From an uncultured Colwellia sp. (GTDB lineage Bacteria > Pseudomonadota > Gammaproteobacteria > Enterobacterales > Alteromonadaceae), in contig CAJXQI010000014.1 in NCBI GenBank assembly GCA_913058395.1, positions 62,001 to 126,000 of the forward strand: 64,000 bases of DNA. Direction: 5' to 3'. The translations under genes and the position numbers were made by a program. Positions 16,829 to 24,591 of the stretch are shown one piece after another. Within the stretch, counting starts at the first letter, position 1. Each line of letters starts with the position of its first letter. The notes under the pieces are model-generated. The model saw only the letters and a list, made by a program, of their open reading frames with translations, ran no database searches and had not been told where the DNA came from.

Positions 16829-19489
16829 ATGAAAAAGTTAAAAGTTTTACTCGTACTCATACTAGCCTCAGCAATATGCCTTTTCGGGGGCATATTCTAC
16901 TTTTTAAGTTCGCCACCTCCTGAGTATGTTAATGAAGGAGAAAATGCCTTAGCTATGAAAGATGTTGTAATACTAGGGCACGTTAACAATGAACGAGTAA
17001 GGCATTTATTAGGTAACGCCACCCTCGACCCTAAATCTCTTGATTTACCCGTATTGAGTACAGATGTCTTTGATGAGCTTTACAATGGTGAAAGTAACTT
17101 TAAGGATTCAGTGGATCATTTTATTTTTTCTGCAAATGCGGGTGAAAAACCTGCTACCAGCATTATGCTGTATGGTGATTTCGAATGGTCGAAAACTCAG
17201 TCTTCAATTGATAATTTTTTCATTATTGAAACTTTATCTAATGATTCATACAAGTTAACTAAGCGAGAAGATAATTCAGTATTTATGTGTCCTGACGAAT
17301 TAGCAAAGCAGGTAAAGCAAGAGCTGTATCTTTATTTTAGTGAACAGTGGATAGTTATGACAACCGATAATAAACGGCTTGGACTAATCGTAAATAGGTT
17401 GCATGATAAATCGTCTTCGGATATAGAATTATCAAGTTGGCGTCAATATCGAGACACTAAAACGCTAAGTGCCGGTGTTATCGTTCCTAAAGACACTTCA
17501 AAAACATCTAACGGCATGAGTGCTCATATAATGAATAAAATTATGAGTGAAAACGAAGAAGTATCTGCCTTGTTTTTTGGAGTAGATATAAATATTTTAT
17601 CGCAAACAATCTCTATTGATTCACAAATAGATGCAAATACTGTTTGGGTAGACGAAAAATATTTATCTGCCAATAAATTAATCATCGAATCAAAACTTGA
17701 CGCTTCAAAAATATCTGAAACATTAGCTAGCTTTTTCAACAATATTAACATTGAAAATGACAATGATTCACTTATTGCTACACTCACTCTTAGTGAAGCT
17801 GATATCCCTAAACTAAGCGATGTTTGGTCTGAATTAGTCATAAAAGTATTTTCAGGGTTTTCATCTAACGCTAATTTGCAATCAACACCTCAAAAAATTT
17901 CTACTGAGTCATTAATGACTTCACAATGGAATTACAATAATAATAATAAATTCATTGCCTTACCTGACTATAAGGAAGGCGAATTTGATGCCAAACCATC
18001 ATTCGTTAATGGACCTTTAGCTGTTTCTGTTAACTCAGTAAATGTCAATGAAGAGTTAAACCTAACAGAATTGAGTATAGAAGGGCTTATGAATATACCC
18101 AACGTTGAGGGATGGTGGCATCAATCAAAGGCTAATTTGACTATTAAAATACACTCTGTAAATGACGATGCAGGTAATAACCTGTTAAGAGATGAACGAT
18201 GTGTGAAAGATTTAGGCTTTAGAGACGGTAATCATGTTGAAAGCTCTGGATTTAGTACGACAAACTTAAAGGCATATATAGATAAAACACTACGATTGTC
18301 ACAAGGTTCAAAATTTTCAGATATTACAAATATTAAGGGCACTGTATCTTTTTCTGCTCCAGTTAATATTGATATTATTGATTTACCACTTCAAAAGGAA
18401 GCAAGTTTTGAAAGACACGGTTTTCGATTCTTTATTAACGAGTTTGATCGTCAAAGTGTGTCTTATGAAGTGAGTGGTTCGCAAAAGCATTTGTTAGAAG
18501 TACAGGGGTTAAATGCAAAAGCTGAAGCCTTATCGCAGAGTTACTCGTGGGGTTCTGGTGACGTTAAAACTCAACATTTCCAAGGCGACGTTAAATCTAT
18601 TCGATTAATCATTTCAAAAGCATTCAGTGAGCATGAAGCGAACTTTACAGTAGAACAAAAAGATTTCTTCCCAAAAACAGAGTTAAATGTAAATTACTTA
18701 ACCACAAGGCCACCTGTAGTAGATAAAAATAACTGGGCTAGCGCGATACAACAAAAATGGCGGGTTAATAATGCTAAGAAATTTTTAGAAAAAGAAAAAT
18801 ACTTATCTAGGCATAAAGTTGGTGACTTTTATCAATTCCCGTTTGCAATGATGTTAAGCCATGACAATACACAGTCTTGGGTCAACCCACCATCACTAAA
18901 AATGATCTCACCATTTGTTAGCGGTTTAACGTTCAACCTACAAGCGATAGAGTTAACAGCGAATAGCGGTAATGAAAATCTTGCCTATTACGTTAAAAAC
19001 AATGTATGGTATCGCATAAATGCTAGCAACATTACTGAGTACATCCCTCAAAAGGTAATTGATGAATCCGCAGTATTAGATGCAACTGTTAACATAGGTT
19101 TAAAGCTTAAGGCAAGGGAACCTATAGGCAAGTTATCTGGAGAGGTAAAGGTTAACCTTCCTATTTCCATTGAGACTATTAATGTAGGCTTACCTGATTT
19201 TGAACAAACCCTTCACAAACATGATGTTTTATTAAGTAGAGTAAAAATTACTAACGGAAAAATACCACGTACAACTTATCGAATTGAAGCTCCTAACTTA
19301 ATTAATATGATTGCAGTTTTAAAAAATGGAAAAGAAATTCGCCCTGAGCAAGGGAGTGTGTTTAAAGATGGATTTTGGTTACTATCTTACCCATTAACCG
19401 ATCAAATAGACCATTTTGAAGTACTAGTTGCCTCGAAAGTGAATACATTGAAATTTCCCTATGAAATAACTCCTAATTACAATAGGTAA
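16829..19489 (+). CDS. large membrane-anchored protein of unknown function
   Basis: 886 residues. The N terminus is a signal anchor (hydrophobic 5-27, KKLKVLLVLILASAICLFGG) followed by a Pro-rich exit. The rest is hydrophilic, beta-rich and probably periplasmic, with no second membrane span. A cysteine pair lies around residues 155 and 460. No catalytic motif or known repeat is evident, and I do not recognise the family. The start ATG has AAGGA about 8 bases upstream. The gene stands alone: it follows a terminator by about 140 bases, and nothing on its strand follows for 1 kb. Codon use looks like the neighbours, with slightly more Asn and Ile. Confidence 0.7.
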   Translation: MKKLKVLLVLILASAICLFGGIFYFLSSPPPEYVNEGENALAMKDVVILGHVNNERVRHLLGNATLDPKSLDLPVLSTDVFDELYNGESNFKDSVDHFIFSANAGEKPATSIMLYGDFEWSKTQSSIDNFFIIETLSNDSYKLTKREDNSVFMCPDELAKQVKQELYLYFSEQWIVMTTDNKRLGLIVNRLHDKSSSDIELSSWRQYRDTKTLSAGVIVPKDTSKTSNGMSAHIMNKIMSENEEVSALFFGVDINILSQTISIDSQIDANTVWVDEKYLSANKLIIESKLDASKISETLASFFNNINIENDNDSLIATLTLSEADIPKLSDVWSELVIKVFSGFSSNANLQSTPQKISTESLMTSQWNYNNNNKFIALPDYKEGEFDAKPSFVNGPLAVSVNSVNVNEELNLTELSIEGLMNIPNVEGWWHQSKANLTIKIHSVNDDAGNNLLRDERCVKDLGFRDGNHVESSGFSTTNLKAYIDKTLRLSQGSKFSDITNIKGTVSFSAPVNIDIIDLPLQKEASFERHGFRFFINEFDRQSVSYEVSGSQKHLLEVQGLNAKAEALSQSYSWGSGDVKTQHFQGDVKSIRLIISKAFSEHEANFTVEQKDFFPKTELNVNYLTTRPPVVDKNNWASAIQQKWRVNNAKKFLEKEKYLSRHKVGDFYQFPFAMMLSHDNTQSWVNPPSLKMISPFVSGLTFNLQAIELTANSGNENLAYYVKNNVWYRINASNITEYIPQKVIDESAVLDATVNIGLKLKAREPIGKLSGEVKVNLPISIETINVGLPDFEQTLHKHDVLLSRVKITNGKIPRTTYRIEAPNLINMIAVLKNGKEIRPEQGSVFKDGFWLLSYPLTDQIDHFEVLVASKVNTLKFPYEITPNYNR

Positions 19490-19723
19490 GGGAAGTACTA
19501 GGAAGGGGGACCTCACTCATTGTTTTTGAGCGTTTGGAATTAACCCGTTATACATTTCACGCCTCTATATTTATTTAATACAAGTAGCTTATGGCATGTG
19601 CCATCGTGGTCGTATAGATGTAAATTGTTTTTCAAATCGCCGACGTGGGCATGGCAACAAGAGCAACAAGAGAAAAAGTAATAACAACTTGGTTTATGAG
19701 CTAGTTTTTTCAAGTAGTAAAAG

Positions 19724-19752
19724 TAAAGCCTCAACTTATCGTTGAGGCTTTA
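19724..19752. terminator. terminator hairpin between convergent genes
   Basis: Perfect 12-bp stem taaagcctcaac (19724-19735) with gttgaggcttta (19741-19752) and loop ttatc. It lies after the stop of the minus-strand VF530-like gene and can serve either direction. Confidence 0.65.
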
Positions 19753-19781
19753 TTATTTGAGCAATTTAAAGGGCAAATTGC

Positions 19782-20315
19782 TTATCGTGGTGCGTTTGAA
19801 TAAGGGTCAAACGGCTTATTACTATTTGAGTTATCACTTGATGATTCACGAGAAGTCGCTTTACTATCATTGCGCGATCTTTCAGGGCGATTATTTTCTC
19901 TATTACGCCCTTGGTTATATTCTTTTTTATGCTCAGGTTTAGAACGATGAGTTTCTTTAAAGCTATCTTTGCTTAACGGTACAATAGCTTCACCTTTTAC
20001 TAATACTTTTGGCTCTTTGGCTTTTATATGCAAAGGAATAATACGCTGACGTGGTGGAATTTCGAACTCATCGTCACCTGGCTCAGGTAAGTTCTTATAA
20101 CTATATAAGTAGAAGCGCTCTAGTGTTTCTCTTGCCCACTCGGTTTTACGTAAAAACTTTAAGCTTGATATAACGCTGGGGTTATTTTTAAAACATTTTA
20201 TTCGCGTGTACTCTGCCAAAATATCAAAGCCATAATGCGTTATTAATTCATTTAGCAAAATGTCTAATTTTAATCCGTGTAAAGGGTTATTTAATTGTTC
20301 GTTTTCTTGACTCAT
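19782..20315 (-). CDS. VF530-family DNA-binding protein with disordered tail
   Basis: 177 residues. The N-terminal 70 residues match the VF530 (DUF2132) family: NNPLHGLKLDILLNELITHY, then RIKCFKNNPSV and SLKFLRKTEWAR. Members are small and bind DNA. Residues about 110-177 are a low-complexity Arg/Asn/Ser/Glu-rich tail absent from the minimal family members and likely disordered. The start was placed at ATG 20315. The longer frame would start at a GTG at 20354 that overlaps a consensus TATAAT (20346-20351, minus strand), which is better read as the -10 box. The function in the cell is not established. Confidence 0.8.
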   Translation of the reverse strand: MSQENEQLNNPLHGLKLDILLNELITHYGFDILAEYTRIKCFKNNPSVISSLKFLRKTEWARETLERFYLYSYKNLPEPGDDEFEIPPRQRIIPLHIKAKEPKVLVKGEAIVPLSKDSFKETHRSKPEHKKEYNQGRNRENNRPERSRNDSKATSRESSSDNSNSNKPFDPYSNAPR

Positions 20316-20502
20316 TGTTGACTTAGTTTGGCTGAACTTGTCGATATTATACACCTAAATGCTAGTGTTATAAGCGCTGATTTTCTCTCAATGTTAAGTT
20401 GTTGTGAAAATTAAGCCTATAAAGCGTTATATCCCCTTATGTTAAATGTTGTACACTAAGTTATTAACTAAATAATAACTTATAAAATCTACGGAATTCA
20501 TT

Positions 20503-21060
20503 ATGAAAAAACTTATCGTGCTATTAACTATTTCAACTTTAAGCACCTCTGTTCTTGCGCAAGAAACAAGCTGGCTAGATAGTTTGAAAAACTTGGTTGG
20601 TTTAGGTGAAACTAAAGAGCAAAGCGTAGACGCTAATGCTTCAGCAATGCCAAGCACTGATGGTTTAGTTGATATGTTAACAGGTTCATTAGATGTTAAT
20701 AGTGACCAAGCGTCTGGTGGCATGGGCGCTATTTTTAATTATGTTAAGAATAATGTTTCTACAGAGCAATTTAGCCAGCTTGCTAAATCATTGCCTGGTG
20801 TAGAAGGCCTTGTTGGTCAAATGCCTGATGTTAGCAAACTTAGCTCTAGTGAAGGTTTAGGTGGTTTACTAGATAAAGCATCTGAGTATAGTGATTCATT
20901 GAAATCAATTAATGATGTGAAAAAGCAATTTGAAGCATTAGGTTTGAAACCAGAAATGATCAGTAGCTTTGTTTCAAGTGCTCAAAGCTATTTAGATACA
21001 GAGCAAGGTCAACAAGCTAAACAAGTTTTGACTGACGGTTTAGGTAAATTGTTAGGCTAA
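20503..21060 (+). CDS. DUF2780 (VcgC/VcgE-like) secreted protein
   Basis: 185 residues with a clear signal peptide (residues 1-19, cleaved after VLA). The mature protein is low in aromatic residues and rich in Gly, Ser, Leu and Gln. It matches the DUF2780 family of small gammaproteobacterial proteins known first from Vibrio. The C-terminal half (VKKQFEALGLKPEMISSFV) is the most conserved part. Its function is unknown. It is monocistronic, with a terminator-like hairpin at 21124-21164. Confidence 0.8.
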   Translation: MKKLIVLLTISTLSTSVLAQETSWLDSLKNLVGLGETKEQSVDANASAMPSTDGLVDMLTGSLDVNSDQASGGMGAIFNYVKNNVSTEQFSQLAKSLPGVEGLVGQMPDVSKLSSSEGLGGLLDKASEYSDSLKSINDVKKQFEALGLKPEMISSFVSSAQSYLDTEQGQQAKQVLTDGLGKLLG

Positions 21061-21123
21061 TTTCGTTTTGTGTTAACTAGCCATTTTTTATAAGGTTGTT
21101 TAGTTAACAATTAACTTAATTCG

Positions 21124-21166
21124 AAAGCACGTTGTGGTAAATTATTTTTACTACAGGGTGCTTTTT
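21124..21166 (+). terminator. terminator hairpin after the DUF2780 gene
   Basis: Arms aaagcac (21124-21130) and gtgcttt (21158-21164), with additional internal pairing GTGGTA with TACTAC, then TT. Confidence 0.55.
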
Positions 21167-21221
21167 CATTTTATGCGCTGTAATAAAACTCATTCGATAA
21201 AATACTAAAAAGGGAATTACG

Positions 21222-22382
21222 ATGTTAAGACGACGCTTTATCAAAAACCTTGCAGGTTTTGGCTCAGTTGCTGCTTTAGCTGGTTGTTCAACTTCGTCTC
21301 CTTCAGCGGCTTTATTATCTAATTCACTAAACCAACAAAGCTCCGTCAATAATAAACGACTCTACGTCGATGGTTTATCATTTATTCCTGAAGATGCTTT
21401 GGATGTGAAAGCGTCACAAATTGATAGTTATATCGCTGATATTTCTGCTATTGAAGAAATAAAACTTGCTGACGGTAGCGTGAATTATAAACGTACTTAT
21501 AAAGCTTGTATGAAAAGCATAAAAGAAAAAGCGGCTCAAATGATGGCAAAGCCTGAGACTTATCATATTGCTGATAAAGGCAGCGATATTATTCAAGCTC
21601 AACAGACAAATAAATGTGCAGTATTCTTACAAATTCAAGGGGCTGACTGTGTAGAAGGTGGCCTTGAACAAGTTGATGAGTTTTACCAATTAGGCTTAAG
21701 AGTGCTGCAATTAACCCATCACTATAATAATTTATATGCAGGCGGGGCTTTAAGTCTTGAGCACAAAGGATTAAGCAAGTTAGGTTTAGATTTAATCGAT
21801 AAACTTGAAAGCAAAAAAATGCTAATAGATTTATCACATGCCAGTGTCGCCAGTGCTGAAGATACGCTAAATCGAGCGAAAGGCCCTATCGTGCAAACTC
21901 ATGGAGCTGCAAGAGCCATTATTAATAATGCGCGCTGTACGCCTGATCACATATTAAAAGGTATAGCCGATAGCGGTGGTGTATTTGGTATATTTATGAT
22001 GTCTTGGTGGCTAACTAATGACAAAGTTCCAAGACCAGAGCATTATATAAATCACCTCAAGCACGTTCGAAATGTTGCCGGTATTGATGCTGTCGCCATT
22101 GCTAATGATTACCCATTACGTGGCCATGAAAGTGCATTGGCATCAGGCAATAATAATGCAATTGCTATAAAAGGCTATGACACTTGGTGGCAAGGATTAG
22201 GTGACAAAGGTGTACTGGGTTTTAATCAAGAGGCTAACCATATTGTGATTCCTGAATTGAACCATATTAAACGTATGCGCTCTATTGAATATCAACTAGC
22301 TAAAGCTAAGTTTAGTAGTACCGATATTGATAAAATTATGGGGGAAAATTGGCAACGAGTACTTGTTGATGTGTTGGGGTAA
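21222..22382 (+). CDS. M19 (renal dipeptidase-like) lipoprotein with altered metal site
   Basis: 386 residues. The N terminus combines a twin-arginine-like start (RRRFIKN) with a lipobox (LAGC, cysteine at residue 22), so it is an exported lipoprotein. The fold matches membrane dipeptidases: LTHHYNN, LIDLSHAS and QTHGAARAI supply the two C-terminal-half histidine ligands, and AIANDYP supplies the late aspartate. The canonical DGHND motif, which gives the first His and Asp ligands, reads DGLSF here. The bridging Glu of IEGG reads IQGA. Binuclear zinc binding is therefore unlikely, so the dipeptidase name is doubtful. AGGGA precedes the ATG. A hairpin AGGCCTAG/CTAGGCCT (22389-22417) follows. 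Confidence 0.8.
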   Translation: MLRRRFIKNLAGFGSVAALAGCSTSSPSAALLSNSLNQQSSVNNKRLYVDGLSFIPEDALDVKASQIDSYIADISAIEEIKLADGSVNYKRTYKACMKSIKEKAAQMMAKPETYHIADKGSDIIQAQQTNKCAVFLQIQGADCVEGGLEQVDEFYQLGLRVLQLTHHYNNLYAGGALSLEHKGLSKLGLDLIDKLESKKMLIDLSHASVASAEDTLNRAKGPIVQTHGAARAIINNARCTPDHILKGIADSGGVFGIFMMSWWLTNDKVPRPEHYINHLKHVRNVAGIDAVAIANDYPLRGHESALASGNNNAIAIKGYDTWWQGLGDKGVLGFNQEANHIVIPELNHIKRMRSIEYQLAKAKFSSTDIDKIMGENWQRVLVDVLG

Positions 22383-22449
22383 TACAAAAGGCCTAGTTAG
22401 TCATAAACTCTAGGCCTGATTAAATTTTCCTATAATAATTTTATCACGA

Positions 22450-22647
22450 CTAACTATTTTCGTCCTGAAATATATCCTCAATACTCAATTTGAATAATCT
22501 TGCTGCTTTAAAAGCCAATGGCAAACTAGGATCAAATTTTCCTTTTTCAATGGCGTTAATGGTTTGACGAGAGACTTCTAATGCATCTGCAAGCTTTGCT
22601 TGTGTCCAGTCTCTTTCTGCCCGTAATACTTTAAGTTTATTTTTCAT
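22450..22647 (-). CDS. small XRE-family helix-turn-helix regulator
   Basis: 65 residues consisting almost only of a Cro/C1-type helix-turn-helix (TQAKLADALEVSRQTINAIE, about 14-33), with the compact form of YozG-like regulators. Its ATG overlaps the stop of the upstream membrane-protein gene by 4 bases (ATGA), so the two are translationally coupled. It probably represses its own operon. Confidence 0.9.
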   Translation of the reverse strand: MKNKLKVLRAERDWTQAKLADALEVSRQTINAIEKGKFDPSLPLAFKAARLFKLSIEDIFQDENS

Positions 22648-23078
22648 CGGTAACTTCTATTGCCAATATATGTGGCAGTTAGGTAAGTAAGACCCATAAA
22701 AATAACTAAGTGGGAAATTTCAGCGTGAAAACTTATTAGGTTTACTACATCTAAATTTGAATAGGTTAAACCAACAACCAAACTAATACCGAGTGTGATG
22801 CCCATTGCATTTAGTTGAATGCGTTGCTGCATTTCATCTAAACCTTTTAAGTGCGCTATGTTAACAACAACCATTTTCAAACCTAAGGCTAAGTTTAACA
22901 ATATGGCTATAATCGTTAATGTTAAATTGAAGTCCCAAATAAAGCGTGGACCAAAATTTGTTAGCGCCATGCTTAACACCCAAAAAACCGTCCACATACC
23001 TAATTTTGCGGTAGTATTTTTGTTCTTCTGTTGCCATGTTGTAGTAGTGTTTTCATTATCATTAATTTTATCATTCAT
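22644..23078 (-). CDS. four-helix membrane protein paired with the XRE regulator
   Basis: 144 residues. A polar N terminus (about 30 residues) is followed by four predicted transmembrane helices. A short amphipathic segment (LKGLDEMQQRIQLNAMG) sits between helices 2 and 3 and is typical of membrane proteins found next to small XRE regulators. The start was placed at ATG 23078, with AAGGAG 8 bases upstream, rather than at the GTG one codon earlier. Function unknown. It forms a two-gene operon with the regulator. Confidence 0.75.
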   Translation of the reverse strand: MNDKINDNENTTTTWQQKNKNTTAKLGMWTVFWVLSMALTNFGPRFIWDFNLTLTIIAILLNLALGLKMVVVNIAHLKGLDEMQQRIQLNAMGITLGISLVVGLTYSNLDVVNLISFHAEISHLVIFMGLTYLTATYIGNRSYR

Positions 23079-23275
23079 CACCTTGACTCCTTTGTATGCT
23101 TTCTTTTACTAAAAGGTAAGTTTGCTTTACATTTGTTAATGTAGAGAAAGAATATCCTCATGTCAAGCTTACTTTACTTTTTGATTGGCCTCGTTGACTT
23201 TATGCTTGAGTACAGTGGTATAGCGTTTGTTCAAAACGATAATAAGTAAAAAGTGAGAATTTGGATTAGTTAAGC

Positions 23276-23335
23276 TTAAGTGGACTTAGCCTAATTGGAC
23301 TTAGCTTAATTGGACTTAGTCTAATTGTACTTTTC
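23276..23335. repeat. 15-bp tandem repeats overlapping the AraC stop codon
   Basis: Three full units TGGACTTAGYYTAAT (23281-23295, 23296-23310, 23311-23325) are flanked by partial copies on both sides. Read on the minus strand the period is five codons and each unit carries an in-frame TAA, so the stop codon of the AraC gene is present in several consecutive copies. Confidence 0.85.
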
Positions 23336-24416
23336 TATATTCGCCTGGTGTTTGACTAGTCAACTTATTAAACCAGCGATAAAAAGATCGTGGTTCAGTA
23401 AAGCCTAATTCAGTACTTATTTGGTTTAGGTTTAATGTGCTTTCAGCTAAGTATTGTTTTGCCAATTTAAGCCTAACGTCATCAAGTAATGATTGAAAGT
23501 TTAAGCCCAGTGCAGCTAAACGACGCTGTAAAGTTTTTGCACTCATACTAAACTGCTGTGCTATTTCTTGTTGGTGGAAGTTTCTAGTTTTTAAAGATTT
23601 TTCAATTGCATTTTGTAGTTGAGTCACGATATCTGTTTGTGTTGTCAAATCAGATATGAGGGCTTCGGCATGGGTCTCAAGTGTTGATAATAATTGTTGA
23701 TCACCTTTGTTTAATGGCAAAGAAAGCAAGGCCTTATCAAAAATAATGGCATTTTCTTTTTGGCCATAATTTACTGGGCATTTGAATACTGCTTGATATT
23801 CATTTTGTAAACTGAGTGTTGGTTGCTTTCGGCTGAGTAATATTTCACTTGGATTACTTTCTTGGCCCACTAGGTACCTAGCAAAAGTTAACCATGAACC
23901 AAGACAATTGTCGATCATATGGCGCTTCACGTTAGGATCAGGAAACTGGCAATGCCAACTAATTTTTACTTTATCACCAAGTTGTTCAAAAGTTGTTGTG
24001 CCCATATCGCCAACTAGCTTCTCAAATGGCTGAATTTTAGTAATGGCTTGTCCTAGGTTTTCACAATTCATCGAGATATAGCCTAGAACACTATAAGAGC
24101 CCGGTTGCACATGTTTGGCGGTGTGCAGACCAAATAAGTCATCGTTTGAATGTGCTAGCAATACAGAAATAAGTTGCTGAAATTGCAAGCCCGTAATATG
24201 GCCGCTGTTATCTAATAGTAACTTTTGATCTAAGTCGATGCTTTGGCAAATTGCATCAATATCTAATGATTGCTCAACAGCTAATTGCAAATACTGATTA
24301 ACCGCCGGCACTGAAGCTTGTCCTAAATTTTCATCTAAGCTGTCATCTATAACAGGACTTAAATTTTTAGGGGGTTCATTGCCTTGAATATTTTTGAACT
24401 CAGTCATTATTGTCAA
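23316..24416 (-). CDS. AraC-family regulator (AraC-binding-like N domain plus HTH_18)
   Basis: 366 residues. An N-terminal ligand domain of the OruR/ArgR type (about 35-240, with motif YSVLGYISMNCENLGQAI) is followed by an AraC double helix-turn-helix (about 270-360, with SMSAKTLQRRLAALGLNFQSLL and TEPRSFYRWFNKLT). It is divergent from the alkyl-DHAP-synthase-like operon across 175 bases containing inverted TGTCA elements, so it is the likely regulator of that operon and perhaps of itself. The ligand could be an alkylglycerol or glycerol derivative, which is inference. The C terminus ends in the 15-bp repeat tract. Confidence 0.88.
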   Translation of the reverse strand: MTIMTEFKNIQGNEPPKNLSPVIDDSLDENLGQASVPAVNQYLQLAVEQSLDIDAICQSIDLDQKLLLDNSGHITGLQFQQLISVLLAHSNDDLFGLHTAKHVQPGSYSVLGYISMNCENLGQAITKIQPFEKLVGDMGTTTFEQLGDKVKISWHCQFPDPNVKRHMIDNCLGSWLTFARYLVGQESNPSEILLSRKQPTLSLQNEYQAVFKCPVNYGQKENAIIFDKALLSLPLNKGDQQLLSTLETHAEALISDLTTQTDIVTQLQNAIEKSLKTRNFHQQEIAQQFSMSAKTLQRRLAALGLNFQSLLDDVRLKLAKQYLAESTLNLNQISTELGFTEPRSFYRWFNKLTSQTPGEYRKVQLD

Positions 24417-24452
24417 ATTGTCCGTATTATTATCATTGGTAATAGCTTTGTT

Positions 24453-24515
24453 GTGACATTATCTGTGTCATTGTCCATAAATGTCACCTTGACTGTCTTT
24501 TCAGGACATTTTGTC
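24453..24515. promoter_or_regulatory. cluster of TGTC/GACA elements in the divergent promoter region
   Basis: GTGACATT (24453-24460) and AATGTCAC (24480-24487) form a perfect 8-bp inverted repeat. Further TGTCATTGTCC, GACTGTC and GGACATTTTGTCAC elements lie between 24464 and 24515. The density of TGTC in a short divergent spacer suggests binding sites for the adjacent AraC protein. Confidence 0.45.
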
Positions 24516-24591
24516 ACAACAGCCTTCGTTTTATCATAACTCGTAATGAACTAACAGTGAATTAACTTGATTGGCATAAAAGGGCAATAAA

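Noticed and set aside
19540-19734. Cys-rich 64-residue minus-strand frame
   Set aside because: It overlaps the terminator hairpin at 19724, has no ribosome-binding site and lacks recognisable similarity. The CC runs are from chance repeats of aac/gca.
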